A stretch of 64,000 nt of DNA from Lucinisca nassula (GCA_963580285.1 OY757023.1:86081108-86145107), one strand, 5' to 3'; positions 17,854-28,989 are shown, counted from the first letter of the stretch. Program-made: numbers and translations. The notes: generated from the sequence alone by a model not told the origin.

Positions 17854-18946
17854 TCTGATGTCACCTAGACGTCCAGCTGATATTGCCTTACAGATGGACA
17901 AGGCCTGATGTCCTTGCATCAGGTAATGGTAGAGGGGGATGTCGTTATTTCTTCCGCTTCTTCACTTTCATTCATTTTCTTCTTTATCCCCTGACCCTCT
18001 CTTTCATCTCCGACATCTCCTTCCTAACCGGATTTAAGCCGATACCTGGTGGGATTGAGGCTCTGGCGGCCATCTTGAACTTCTTCAAACGACAACTCTT
18101 CGCGAACCATAGTTCGAAATGAGCAGAAAGTTGATGGTAGGCATCGGGGTGACATGGAGATTCAGATTTGCTAAAATCGTTTTTTTCCCATATCCCAGAT
18201 GGCCGCCATGGTGGCCATATTAAGATTCTTCAAACATCTTCTCCCGAACCAAAGACTGAATTGACCTGAAATTTGTTGGGAGGAATCAGGGTGACATGGA
18301 AACTAAGATTTGCAGAAATCGTTCCATTCCGATAATCATGATGGCCGCGACATCTTCTCCTGAACCAAAGGTCACAGATTTTATAAATTTGTTTCAGACT
18401 TAATGGGAGGCATCGGGACGACAGGCAGATTCAGACTTCTTAGAACCATTCTGTTCTGTGAGCCCAGATGGCTGCCAAACTGGCCATCTTGAAAATATTC
18501 AAACCACATCTGCTACAGAATGGTCTGTTGTATCGAATTGAAATGGGTGGGAGGCATTTGTATGACATGGAGATTCAGCATTGCTAAAATTATAGCATTC
18601 TGGTATACAAGATGGGGGCCATCTTGACATTCTTCAAAACACCTGTAACTGTTCTATTTCGATTTCCAAGATGGCCGCCATGGCGGCCATCTTGCGGCCA
18701 TCTTGAAGGTCTTTCACGGCATCTTCTAAAGCATAGGTTGTTATCGAGCTGAAACTTGAATGGGGGCATTACGGTGACATGGAGATTCAGATTTTCTTAA
18801 CTCATAGTGCGGTATATATTTTCTAATCCACTAGTCGTTGATTTCATTGTGGAATTCTGAAAATATTTGAGGCTCACTGATGAGGCCTAGTTTGCCGAAA
18901 CCAGCTTGTTTGGCCCAGAAAAAAAACTTGCAAAAGGTTTTTAGTA

Positions 18947-19325
18947 AGGGTGACACGATTAATCGTTTAATCGATCGATAAATTCAACAAAAATGATTAT
19001 CATTTCTGATTTTCTTTAATCGATTACTTGATAGGTACAATTTACTACCCAAAGTTATGCCTAAAATAGCTGGATGAGTGGCAAACAGTGCAGACCCTGA
19101 TGAGACGCCGCATTCTGCGGTGTCTCATCTGGGTCTACACTGTTTGCTCAGGCCTGTCTGTTCAAATATACATATGGTTACGTGCAACATACGGTAAGAG
19201 TCATGCTCAGAAGAAAGCCAGACAGGTAAAACTATGGCAAAAACATTAGCGATTACTAATCGATTATCGATCACAATGATGGGACTGATAATCGATTATC
19301 TTTTCAGCTCCGACTAGCCAGCCCT
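18947..19325. mobile_element. J-type hAT-like MITE with B-type core
   Basis: Starts AGGGTGACACGATTAATCGT and ends GACTAGCCAGCCCT, with several ATCGATTA motifs near both ends. The centre (19081-19147) is the palindrome GCAAACAGTGCAGACCCTGA / TCTGGGTCTACACTGTTTGC, the same core as in B-type elements. End sequence of the AGGGCTG..ATTAATCG kind is typical of hAT-derived MITEs (inference). Confidence 0.8.
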
Positions 19326-19536
19326 AGTTTTCTGTTCTGTGTTGTAGTCCTTGCTTCTAAAGGATTACACGTTTGGAAATCGTTTACTTCCGATATCTAA
19401 GATGGATGCCATGGTGACTTTCTTATTATTCTTCAAACAAAATCTCCTCCCGAACCGAAAGTCTGATTAAGCGTACACTTGATAGGGCGCATTTGGGCGA
19501 CATTGAGATTCAGAATTGCTGAAGTTATTCCTTACT

Positions 19537-19909
19537 AGGGCTGACTAATCGGAGCTGAAATGAAAATCGATTATCGCGCGTGTCATTGTGTTCCATGATC
19601 GATTAGTACTCGCTGAAGATTTTATCATAATTTTACCTTTCTGGCTTTGACTCTTACCATATGTTATACAATATCATTTGTATTTCGACAGACAGGCCTT
19701 AGCAAACAACGCAGGCCCAGATGAGACGCCGCAAAATGCGGCGTCTCATCAGGGTCTGCAATGTTTGCCACTTATCCAGCTATTTCAGACACAACTTTGG
19801 GTAGAAAATTATACTAATCAAATAATCGATTATTAGCAAATCAGTACCGATAATCATTTTAGAAAAATTATCGATTGATTAATCAATTAACTGATTAATC
19901 GTGCCAGAC
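19537..19909. mobile_element. J-type hAT-like MITE, second copy
   Basis: Starts AGGGCTGACTAATCGGAGCT and ends TGATTAATCGTGCCAGAC. TTATTCCTTACT (12 bp) lies on both sides (19525-19536, 19910-19921), longer than the 8 bp usual for hAT elements, so the true border may lie within it. The central palindrome is at 19702-19768 with GAGACGCCGCAAAATGCGGC. Orientation is opposite to the first copy. Confidence 0.82.
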
Positions 19910-20067
19910 TTATTCCTTACTATTATCTAAGATGGCTTCTATGTTGGCCAGCTGCTTGATAATCATTAAACCTTAGCCAAAACTTGATGGGAGGCATTGG
20001 GGGTTAAATGGTAATTCAGACTTCTTAGAATCACCCTGTTCTGATTTCCCAGATCTTCAATCTTCAA

Positions 20068-20434
20068 AGTAGAAGTAAAACAAAGATCAGGAATTGATAC
20101 AATTAACTTACTCCACCCATAAAAGACACCAAAGGGAAAGAAATACAAACAATAAGCGACCAGACCATAATGGAAACCTAAATAAAGGAAGGCCATAAGG
20201 ACAGTTACTTTCCCACAAAATGGCCATATGGCCATCCAAAATTAAAAGACACAAGTGATACACACAGTAAGTAACAAACAACAACATAAATAAATCGCCA
20301 CAGAAGAGTCGCCTTGGAACGGTCAGTGGAAGATTTCCACTGGGGGGGGGGGGGGGGGGCTTAAATCGATTTTACGTGGCCACAATCCTCGCCCTTCCGT
20401 CGCGATTTAGACAAATAATTTGTTCAAACCTAAT
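20068..20434 (-). mobile_element. Retro-F copy inserted in tandem array
   Basis: From AAGTAGAAGTAAAACAAAGA, GATCAGGAATTGATACAATT to CGCGATTTAGACAAATAATT on the minus strand. It contains a run of 18 G at about 20342-20359 in place of the usual short G tract. Array sequence resumes at TTCAAACCTAATCTGCTACA. Confidence 0.85.
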
Positions 20435-20590
20435 CTGCTACAGAATGGTCTGTTGCATTGAGTTGAATTCGGTGGGAGGCATTTGGGTGACATGAAGATT
20501 CAGAATTGCTGAAATTGTTGAATTTGATATTCCAGATGGCGGTCATCATGAAATTCTTCAAAGCACCTGTATAGTAATCGTATATAAGAT

Positions 20591-20875
20591 TTACATGGAT
20601 GGGCAGCTCCGGTGTTGTCGGTATATGTCAAATTCGCTGAGTACACAAGAAGATTAATCTGTGTGGCTTTTCTTGCAAGTGGCCATTTACACTATAACTT
20701 TGTGTTGCGTTTGAATTTCCATGATTGGTCGACTTGGTTTACATTTTTGATAATGGAATATGCCGAAGGAAGGTGCAAACGATAGCTCTGGCCTGCAAAA
20801 CCTAACATCCCTACTTTGCCTACTCTGCATCAACATAATCTCTATCGCCGACTCACTGAATCCTTAATCAGGCTA
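20591..20875. other. Unassigned stretch
   Basis: Nothing recognised. Confidence 0.3.
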
Positions 20876-21305
20876 AAAAGAAGTGAAGGCAATGATCAGG
20901 TATCGATACAATAAACAAACAGCTCCCATCAGAGACCCCAAAGGGAAAGAAACACAAACATGAAATAACTAGACCCTAATTGAAACACCAATAGCGGAAA
21001 GCCAAAATGACTCTTACTTTCCGACAAAATGGCCAACTTGCTATCCAAAGGAAAAAAATAAATAAATAACAAAATAAAAAAAATAAATAAATAAGCGATA
21101 CACACACCCAAGGACAAACCATAACAAAAATAAACCGCGACAGAAGAACCGCCTTGGAACGGTCAGTGAAACGAATTCCACTTGGGTGCTTAAATCGATT
21201 TTACGCGGCCGCAATCCTCGCCCTTACTTCCGTCGCGATTTATACAAATAAATTGTTCAGTCTGCGTGAAGGCCTCCTAATTCATCAGTGCTCAATCTCG
21301 CTACA
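20876..21305 (-). mobile_element. Retro-F copy
   Basis: AGAAGTGAAGGCAATGATCA through GACCCTAATTGAAACACC, CCGCCTTGGAACGGTCAGTG, TTTTACGCGGCCGCAATCCT and TCCTAATTCATCAGTGC. 5'-truncated. Confidence 0.85.
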
Positions 21306-21415
21306 AGCGTTCTCAAAGCCTTGCCTGATAAACTTGAAATCAAAAGACACGAACCTGGTATTCTCTATATATCAGCAAACATATACATGCAAAGACGAAC
21401 TATTACAATAATATA

Positions 21416-21653
21416 TGAGCCCCGCCAAGCGAATTTGTGTCTTCGAGCATTCCATCATAGCAAATTTTAACTGCGCATGCCCAGCCATTCAGAGGGGCCA
21501 GGGATATGGCTTTCTGTCTGACGGTTCCTCTTGATTCACTGCTTGTATGAGCGAGCAGCGAAGGTTCTGGCGAGACTGCGCGGATGCGCAGGCTCGCCTG
21601 AACCTTCGCTGCTCGCATAGGCGATAAGTACCAAAATCGCTTGACGGGGCCCA
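21416..21653 (-). mobile_element. S-type MITE, TA duplication
   Basis: Same ends and central hairpin as the other S copies, flanked by TA (..AATATA^TGAGCC / GGGCCCA^TATCAC). Confidence 0.92.
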
Positions 21654-22120
21654 TATCACAACGGAAGAACCGCCTTGGAGCGATCGGTTTACTGGGGGCC
21701 TTAAATCGATTTGACTTTGCCACAATCCTCGCCCTAAGTTCTGTCAGATCTAATTTGTTCAGTCCGCCACTAGAAGGATTTTTAACACATCAGTGCGACA
21801 TCCTCGAGAACATAAAAAAGCAAACGAATACAGAGATGAAACTACGATGTGGACTCGACAGCAGGAAATAACTGAAATGCCAGAGCAAAACAAACTAAAA
21901 AAAAAAAAACACACACACAAAAAAAAAAAAACCAGAGACAGAGACCAAAAACAGAGATCAAAAAGCTTAAAAGTTCTTTTTGGCTGGAACCGTCATAAAA
22001 TCAGAGGCCCGGCATGCAAAGCAAAGTTATCAACCGTAATTAGGTTAACTATCAAACAGGGGAACAAAAGTTTGTTCAAATGGTTTATGTCACAGACTAA
22101 AAACAAGCTGTCATGATAAA
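21654..22120 (-). mobile_element. Retro-F copy, diverged
   Basis: ACGGAAGAACCGCCTTGGAG, TTAAATCGATTTGACTTTGC, CAGTGCGACATCCTCGAGAA and GAGACAGAGACC follow retro-F order. They lead into the RT C-terminal coding remnant (GGAACCGTCATAAAATCAGA..). A-rich runs occur near 21898-21931. Confidence 0.75.
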
Positions 22121-22530
22121 AACCCTTCAGAGATCTCCCTCTCATACTCACATTCACCCAGCACTCAGGTGAGCCGCTCAGGACCATTGGTTCTCTGGTT
22201 TGTTATTGCCATGAAGGATCGCCAAAATATTGTCATGTGCCTTATAACCAGCCGTCATAGAGTCAGAGGCCCGGCTCGCTGGTGTGCAATTAAAAAGGGG
22301 TGCAAAATTATCAACCGTGATTGTGTACTAACATGCATGTGATAGAGGAACAAACGTTTGTTCAAATGGTTTAGGTCACAGACCAAGATAGCTGCCATGA
22401 TTAAAACCCTTCAGAAATCTTCCTCTCGTTTTCACATTCACCAAGTTCTCCGATGAGCGGTTCTTAAGCATTGGTCCTCTAGTTTGTTATTGCTATGAAG
22501 GATCGCCAGAACATTGTCATGTGACTTACT
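21985..22530. repeat. Direct tandem duplication, unit about 265 bp
   Basis: GGAACCGTCATAAAATCAGA.. (21988) and CAGCCGTCATAGAGTCAGAG (22252) open two diverged copies. Both continue through TATCAACCGT, AACAAA(A/C)GTTTGTTCAAA, TGGTTTA, AACCCTTCAGA and TATGAAGGATCGCCA / CATGAAGGATCGCCA, ending TTGTCATGTG. The first part is the retroelement RT C-terminal region, so the duplication joins retroelement and other DNA. Confidence 0.75.
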
Positions 22531-22654
22531 ATTAACCAATGATCTCTTTTTTTGCAAACTGAAAACTGTGCCTTATTGCATATCTAAAGTGCAGGCAGCA
22601 CACGCCAAATACTGGCTTCTTATTCCTACAATTTGTATTTTGCCAGACTTCCAA

Positions 22655-23093
22655 ACTCGTTCGATAGAAAATTTGAGCGCAAAACCGCAAAGTAACTGCG
22701 TTTGCTGGCTCTGAAATATCATGTCACATGGCGCAGGATGTGAAAAAATTTGCAGTGTTCCAGGAAACATGGTAGTATCTGCTGATCTTTCCTCAAACTG
22801 TAGTGAAGCTCGATCACCTGCGAAGCTCGAATCGACGGGAAAATCGGAACAGATTTTGACCAGTTTAGAATCACGCTAAACAACGAAAATCAGATGAGTT
22901 TGGATTTATTTTCATGGGCTACATCACTAAAACAATAAACCACAGATTTTGGGGTCATTATTTATCTCTGAAAAGCCCAACTTTTCCGAGGATTCAAGGT
23001 ATAAGCCATTTAATGTGGTTTATGGTCAACTGTACGACACTTCTGTTGCCAACTGCTCAAAACGAAAATGCAATGAACACTTCATAATTGCAC
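22655..23093 (+). repeat. Left arm of a large inverted repeat
   Basis: CGATAGAAAATTTGAGCGCA through TTTGCTGGCTCTGAAATATC, TGTAGTGAAGCTCGATCACC, AATCGACGGGAAAATCG and GGTATAAGCCATTTAATG is the reverse complement of 25396-26330 (less later insertions). The arms are about 440 bp, separated by about 2.3 kb. Confidence 0.85.
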
Positions 23094-23094
23094 G

Positions 23095-24190
23095 ACCCGC
23101 TGAAAAAGCAACCGACTGAAGTCGGTTGATTTTCTAAGAGTGCCCTAAAATCACCGTGTCATTCTGTCATTCTGTCAGTCTGTCCGTCCGTAACCCGTTT
23201 GTGAAAATTGGTGATAGTGACTTAACCGCTTGGAATATTTAAACAATTTTGGCATACTGATAGATATCAATGAGATCTAACCAATGAACTTGCGAAATAG
23301 TACATTCCATTTAGTATAGCCTTGACGAGGCGAAAAATGTGAAAATTTTCGAACTGCTTCTCCGCGGAAACCGTTGGGCCGATTGAAGTCAAATTTCATA
23401 TGGAGCCTCTATGGGATGGGGGAAACCAAAATTTGCTCATAGAGTCCAGGTCACATGACCTAAATGGCCGCCAAGCCATATATGGTCTGTCTGTCCGTCC
23501 GTAACCCGTTTGTGAAAATTGGTGATAGTGACTTTACCGCTTGGAATATTTAAACAATTTTTGGCATACTGATAGATATCAATGAGATCTAACCAATGAA
23601 CTTGCGAAATAGTACATTCCATTTAGTATAGCCTCGCCGAGGCGAAAAATGTGAAAATTTTCGAACTGCTTCTCCTCGGAAACCGTTGGGCTGATTGAAG
23701 ACAAATTTCATATGGAGCCTCTATGGGATGGGGGAAACCAAAATTTGCTCATGGGGTCCAGGTCACATGACCAAAATGGCCGCCAAGCCATATATGGTAA
23801 ACACCCTTCAAAAATAGCATTCTCAAGAACCACTGGGCAGATTTCCACGAAACTTCAAAAATAGCATCTGGGACGTAGGCCCATCATAAATTGCTAAAAT
23901 GGTGACCCTAGGTTGACCTTGACCTTCTTTGTGCCTAGGTCAAACTTTGACACATATGCTTTTGTATAGGAAAAGTGAGAATGCATTTTATCCTGCAAAC
24001 GATTCAGAATACAGTACTGAAGTATAATATATATATCTTTGCTCCTTACGATAAGGCGCATTTATTAGGGGAACCTTTTTAGGTCCAGGTCACATGACCA
24101 AAATGGCCGCCATACCCATATATGGTAACACTCATAAAGCTAAAAGCATCCGGCCGGGTCGTGCACTTCAGCTGAAGCACTGGTTAAGAC
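23095..24190 (+). repeat. Tandem repeat, 311-bp period, two full units
   Basis: Two units begin TGTCCGTCCGTAACCCGTTT at 23181 and 23492, highly similar through ATATGGAGCCTCTATGGGAT, GGTCACATGACC and AAATGGCCGCCAAGCCATAT. A third partial unit ends near 24125. The block is bounded by AAAAAGCAACCGACTGAAGT at the left and CTTCAGCTGAAGCACTGGTT at the right, so it may be a single mobile unit. Confidence 0.85.
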
Positions 24191-25395
24191 TCTAATGACT
24201 ATAATTTTTAAATACACTATAATTTTTAAATCCCAGACATTGATAAAGTGGCTACAATGTTTGGACGACTCGTGACGAATAAGCATTTCCTGTCCCATTG
24301 ATTTCCATTGGTCGAATGCAATATTTAAGCGTTTAAGGTCATAAATACGTAAATGAAGTCGCCGCCAAACAACATGCGTTCAAATGCATCGTCATTGGAC
24401 CCCAAACATACGTCAGTTATTATTGTTATTATCATTTCCAATGCAATGCTGGTTGAATAATGAAATTTTCAAGTTGTATTCCTGAAACGTAATGCAATTT
24501 ATTTATTTATTTATTTAAACACCGCCTCGATGAGTTCCCGCATTCTATGTACAAAAACAGTGTTACCCTCTGTGAACCCCATTTCTTTCCCTATTTAAAG
24601 TAGGTACGGATAACTGTGGTTTTCATCACATAGGCTTGTTGTCTATCTTGATGCTACCGGGCACCGGGGCACTCTGTATTAATACACTTCGCGCATATAT
24701 AAAGCACAAAAACACACGATGAAGAACACACGAACCATGAATGAATTTGATTTTTTGTCCATTATGAAACATGTTAATTTGCCATGGAAAAAAGCACTGG
24801 TTTGTTCGTTTGTTTATTTAATTACTCAGTTTGGTTTACCTGCTTCTGAAATGTAGACCAAACGAGCAATGCGGAAATAGCTATTTCGGTCATGTATTCG
24901 TATAATCTATATTTCAGAGCTGAAATAAAAAAAAAACAAATAATGCGCACTGCCCAGTGAAAACTCGTGTTTCTCTGTATCAGTGGGCTTTACGGGGTAA
25001 ATTATAAATAAGCTTAATATCATAAATGCCGGCACATTTTGACTGCTTCAGAAGTGATTCCAAAAATACTTGCTGAATAACTCTTAGTCCCATACCCCAA
25101 AATAGCTATTTTGGTCTATTTTCGTACTCCCCTCTCCTCGACAATAAGAGTAAAATATAAAGTTCTGCGCCTTTCAAAACAGTTTCTAGTATTTCTGTGC
25201 TGAAATAGGACGCACATGCACATTCGTAACACGTCAGATATATTCCGGTAGCCCAAACGACCACCTGACCCCCCCCCCCACCCCGGGGCTCGGGGGCGAA
25301 TAGACGAACAATTTTATATTTTCTAGACTGCAAAATAGGGTGGTATCTCAGCATTAATATTAATCTTAACCCTGAATCGAATTTGAGACTAACTA
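24191..25395. other. Mostly unassigned; degenerate A-type fragments
   Basis: CACCGCCTCGATGAGTTCCC (about 24521) and TAATCTATATTTCAGAGCTG (about 24902) resemble decayed A-type cores. A C/G homopolymer (CCCCCCCCCC) lies near 25269. No gene is recognised. Confidence 0.4.
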
Positions 25396-25513
25396 GAAGT
25401 GTTGATTGCAATTTCGTTTTGACCAGTTAGCAAAAAAATTGTCGTACAGTTGACCAAAAACAACATTAAATGGCTTATACCTTGGATCCTCAGAATGGAG
25501 GGATTTTCAGAGA

Positions 25514-25742
25514 TTAACCCATATATGACAATGGAATCTCCCACCTAGTAAGTTTGGAGTGGTCCATTTTCAATTATAGGGGTGTCAGGTTTGTTATTGC
25601 TTGTAGGAAATTTTACAAAAATGAGTGTTCTTTAAGCAAATAGTGAAGACACAGATCAGACGCCGCGTTTTGCGGCGTCTGATCTGTGTCTGCACTGTTT
25701 GCCAATGTCCCAGAAAAGGGCCGCGAGGCATATATGGGTTAA
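25514..25742. mobile_element. B-type MITE in the inverted-repeat arm, TTAA duplication
   Basis: TTAACCCATATATGACAATG at the left and GCATATATGGGTTAA at the right. TTAA at 25514-25517 and 25739-25742. Core palindrome AGATCAGACGCCGCGTTTTG / CGGCGTCTGATCTGTG. The homologous position of the left arm (ATCTCTGAAAAGCC) lacks it. Confidence 0.9.
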
Positions 25743-25944
25743 AAATAGAACCAGAAATTGTGGTTTATTGTTTTAGTGATGTAGACCCTGAAAATAAATA
25801 AATAAATAGTCTCATGTTTGCTATTTAGACGTGATTCTATGCTGGTCAAAATCTGTTTCGATTTTCCCGTCGATTCGAGCTTCGCAGGTGATCGAGCTTC
25901 ACTACAGTTTCAGATATTGCCATGTTTCCTGGAACACAACATAA

Positions 25945-26218
25945 CATTACCAAAACACGCCTATACTAATACATTGTAAATTTTACCGCCGAAAAAAAAA
26001 TAAGATGAACACTTGTTCTGCTCAAAATATAGATCATGGGTACCCGTTAGAACCGCCTCATCGAGGAGGTTCTAATCGAGGCGGTTCTAACGAGTACCCA
26101 CGATCTATATTTTAGAGCAGAAATAAGAAAAATAAGGTTGACCCCTTGAATCCCCAGTTTTACTTTTTAAAAGTGGGGTTCAAGGGGATCAATATTATAT
26201 AGGCATGTTTTCGTGATG
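25945..26218 (+). mobile_element. A-type MITE in the inverted-repeat arm
   Basis: Ends CATTACCAAAACACGCCTAT and TATAGGCATGTTTTCGTGATG-like. The core shows TAGAACCGCCTCATCGAGGA then a second GAGGCGGTTCTAACGAGTAC, a short core duplication. Confidence 0.88.
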
Positions 26219-26330
26219 ATGTCTCAACATCATATGCAAGGTAACATGATATTTCAGAGCCAGCAAATATAGTTACTTTGCGGGTTTGTCCTCAAATTTT
26301 CTATCGCCGAACGCGAAACGTCGCCATTTT

Positions 26331-26655
26331 TGACCAAAAACGATATATTTTTGACCTATTGACCATAAAAACTGTAAAACGTTGCACCCCTTGATTTGGT
26401 AAATGGATATCTATCTATGATATGCTCACTAAAGACTCAGACAAGGCTGCCGTATGTGCAGGCTGTTCTAAGTTTCAGTATGAAAATACATTATCGTCTG
26501 ATTTAGTTGTTTTTTGTCGCGCTTGCTTTCAAACTCCGCAATCTAAGGATCCGGTTTTCCGCGTTTCGTTCGCTCATTCGTCTGTTTGTTTGTCAAATTA
26601 TCAACAGTTGCGTCGACCTATATATACCTTTTCCCTAATATTCAAGTCAGATTGG
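26331..26655 (+). other. Unassigned; open frame without recognisable domain
   Basis: An open frame 26422-26712 (96 codons) reads into the SINE-E head at its end, contains VCAGCSKFQYEN and CRACFQTP, and has no domain I recognise. The two CxxC-like spacings are suggestive but unsupported. I do not call a gene. Confidence 0.3.
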
Positions 26656-26659
26656 CGCA

Positions 26660-26952
26660 CCCGCCCGTCGGGGCTTGAAGAAATAGATTGGCTGCATGAT
26701 GCTTCCACGTAGAGCTGAACCGTCCGCACACTAATACTGGGAAACCGCTTAGATGATCTAAGCCTGCCCAGGCAAAGCGGTGCGAGTCGAACCATCCATG
26801 AATATAAACCCTATTGATTTCATTGGGCGACAGGCTTTAATCTCATTTCATCTCAATGTCGGATAAAAAGCCCTCAAAATTGGAAGCAACGTCTCCAAAA
26901 TGACCTATACAGCGTTGAAGGGGACGTTTCACCTCAAATCAAACAAACAAAC
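26660..26952 (+). mobile_element. SINE-E, plus strand
   Basis: CCCGTCGGGGCTTGAAGAAA through AGGCAAAGCGGTGCGAGTCG and a CACCTCAAATCAAACAAACA tail. A few small deletions (head GG missing, CCGTCCGCACAC). Confidence 0.88.
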
Positions 26953-27369
26953 ACGTCAGATTTCGACCAAATGGGCGCGACATGGGCTCCGGTGGAAGTC
27001 TGTTAAATAAGCGACACAGCGTCTTATTAGTGTCACTGCTATATAAAATGTTCTTCTGAATAATTTACATGCAACATTGTTTCAGTGGTTCAAAATTGGT
27101 CATATCTGAAAGTAGGGAAATCAATATGGAATACAATAGCAGAGGCAGCTGTCGCCATGCTGAAAAGAATGATGACATAAACTTCATGTTTAATAGTCTG
27201 AGCACACCAAAAAACAACAGCAACAAAACAAAAAACTAACTTGGCTGAAACACCGACTGCTAGTTTGTCACGTATGTTTTTAATTCGTTCAGCCAAACAT
27301 CTAAAGAGATGTCGGTATAAAGAAGGTACGGGCTGTATTTTTTGCGGTGTATGTTTTAACAACGAAACA
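26953..27369. other. Unassigned stretch
   Basis: Overlapping short frames on both strands (for example a 107-codon minus-strand frame 27090-27413), none with motifs. Confidence 0.3.
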
Positions 27370-27441
27370 TTTAAGGGGAATGAATACACCTTCAACTCCT
27401 GCAAACATGTCAATAGGGGTTAACTCTTAAAGGAAAGAGTA
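27370..27441 (+). mobile_element. D-type fragment
   Basis: TTTAAGGGGAATGAATACAC, TTCAACTCCTGCAA, GTCAATAGGGGTTAACTCTT then AAAGGAAAGAG. Truncated at the palindrome centre. Confidence 0.75.
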
Positions 27442-27589
27442 GACTCGTTTTACTGTTTGCCAAGCTCAACCCATGGTTCCAGCCCAGATTCTACAGATAA
27501 CACTTTAGCGCAACACGTTGACCTCGTTAAAAATAAATTACAAGGATTTCTTAGACGTCAGTGGTAGTCACGTGGACTCCAGCACTAAT

Positions 27590-27830
27590 AGAGGTCTTTA
27601 TAACTTTGGAAAACAATCGACCCAAAATGTTAGGGACAATTTCGGAAGATATTTTATCATGAAAATGTATGTTGTGAATCGGTTCAATAATGCGATCCTA
27701 ATGAGTATACACAACATGCCTTTACTTTATAAAGCGTTATACCTCATGACACAGTGTTATGAAAATTGTTCATCGGCTCAAACTACCCTCTGTCTCGAAA
27801 CAAAGTTCCATGGCTCCTAAAGGTGCTTAT
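27590..27830 (+). mobile_element. C-type relic
   Basis: GAAAATGTATGTTGTG, ATAATGCGATCCTAATGAGT and ATACACAACAT make a decayed C-type core. GGCTCAAACTACCCTCTGTC then CGAAACAAAGTTCCATGGCT match its right end. Confidence 0.6.
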
Positions 27831-28003
27831 GCCACGTATTTTGAAACATGCAAATGATTCCCTGTAATATGCATTATACGGATATACAATCAGAAAAATA
27901 ATATTCTGCTGATGAAAGAATAACAAACAATATCTTCCATATAATTATGGCGCCAAGGCAGACTTAAAACATATTACAATAAGAAGTTATTATACAGTAA
28001 TGT

Positions 28004-28231
28004 TTAACCCGTTTCAGGCGAGATACCCCTAAAGGGTACCTTTGCAAACAGTGCAGGACCAGATCAGACGCCGCAGAACGCGGCGTCTGATCAGGGCATG
28101 CACTATTTGCTTACAGTATTTTCCGTCAAAAGAATAAAAACGAAAAAATAGGCATACCACCCAATATTTGACAAATGGTCTTGTCCATCATATATAGCAA
28201 TGGACGAGCCCACTAGTATACAATGGGTTAA
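28004..28231. mobile_element. B-type MITE, TTAA borders
   Basis: TTAACCCGTTTCAGGCGAGA and ACAATGGGTTAA ends, TTAA at both borders. Core GCAAACAGTGCAGGACCAGA, TCAGACGCCGCAGAACGCGG, then complement. The right part (TAGCAATGGACGAGCCCACT) is shared with 30441-30663. Confidence 0.88.
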
Positions 28232-28267
28232 TTGTACATATAAAAGGGATGGATTCGATCAGATAAA

Positions 28268-28505
28268 TGGGCCCCGTCAAGCGATTTTGGTACTTATCGC
28301 CTATGCGAGCAGCGAAGGTTCAGGCGAGCCTGCGCATCCGCGCAGTCTCGCCAGAGCCTTCGCTGCTCGCTCATACAAGCAGTGAATCAAGAGGAACCTT
28401 CAGGCAGAAAGCCATATCCCTGGCCCCTCTGAATGGCTGGGCATGCGCAGTTAAAATTTGTCATGGCGGAATGCTCGAAGACACAAATTCGCTTGGCGGG
28501 GCTCA
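28268..28505 (+). mobile_element. S-type MITE, plus orientation
   Basis: TGGGCCCCGTCAAGCGATTT at the left and TTCGCTTGGCGGGGCTCA at the right, same hairpin. It lies 37 bp from a B-type border. Confidence 0.9.
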
Positions 28506-28558
28506 AATGTGCCTGGTCATGAGATAATCTGTTTTTTTGTCATCTACCAACAACAAAG

Positions 28559-28622
28559 GTGCAGATCAAACTGCGCAACAGTGCATGCGCAACAGCGCAG
28601 TCTGGTCTGCACATATCGCTGC
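28559..28622. repeat. Palindrome around GCATGCGC
   Basis: GTGCAGATCAAACTGCGCAA and GCGCAGTCTGGTCTGCAC pair imperfectly around CAGTGCATGCGCAAC. Confidence 0.6.
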
Positions 28623-28855
28623 CCGACTAGCGAAGCAGTGAAGCTGAGAATTAGGCTGTGAAACTGAGAAGGTTGGTTTATGCTAAACCTTGTTGTAACC
28701 CTCGAAGAAAGACTTTCACGTGACGAGGCTCAACGGGTTACATATCATTCCTTACAAAACTCGAACTCTCATTGGATAAGAATATACGGACGTCACGAAG
28801 AAGGCCAATGTAATTGCAGAAACAGCAGGAAGCCAGGATTTAATTTCAAAGTTGA

Positions 28856-28985
28856 AGTGCGGCAATGATCAGGAACCCTCAGCTCTAATCAGAGACACCA
28901 AAGGGAAAGAAACACAAACATGAAATTACTAGACCCTAATGGAAACATCAATACCGGAAAGCCAAAAGGACAGTTACTGTGGGTA
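28856..28985 (-). mobile_element. Retro-F 3' fragment
   Basis: GGCAATGATCAGGAACC, CAGAGACACCAAAGGGAAAG, GACCCTAATGGAAACATCAA and AGCCAAAAGGACAGTTACTG. Only the terminal about 130 bp. Confidence 0.8.
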
Positions 28986-28989
28986 TTTG

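Larger units (their letters stand above)
18030..20590. repeat. Second degenerate tandem array with insertions
   Basis: Diverged units of very roughly 130-160 bp share AAGATGGCCGCCATGGTGGC, CCATCTTGAA, TTCTTCAAAC, GATGGGAGGCATTGGGGTGA, CATGGAGATTCAGA and TTGCTAAAATCGTT. The array is interrupted by two J-type elements (18947-19325 and 19537-19909) and a retro-F (20068-20434). The unit differs from the 8.5-10.6 kb array but shares the GATGGCCGCCA block. Confidence 0.8.
25396..26330 (-). repeat. Right arm of the large inverted repeat, with two MITE insertions
   Basis: Reverse complement of 22655-23093, read through CATTAAATGGCTTATACCTT, CCCGTCGATTCGAGCTTCGC, GGTGATCGAGCTTCACTACA and AATTTTCTATCGCCGAACG. 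A B-type element (25514-25742) and an A-type element (25945-26218) inserted later. Confidence 0.85.

Noticed and set aside
17513..17854. Recurrent 80-113 codon minus or plus frames containing MGPVKRFWYLSPMRAAKVQ (also at 21403, 28267, 30722, 32226, 47898)
   Set aside because: They look conserved only because they are the same non-coding S-type MITE; different frames are open in different copies and all start at the TIR.
20342..20359. G18 run as a regulatory G-quadruplex
   Set aside because: It lies in a retro-F copy at a place where other copies have a shorter G tract (for example 35495-35500). Homopolymer expansion is the simpler explanation.
26422..26712. Possible small Cys-rich protein gene
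   Set aside because: No recognisable domain, and the last third is SINE-E DNA; insufficient evidence.
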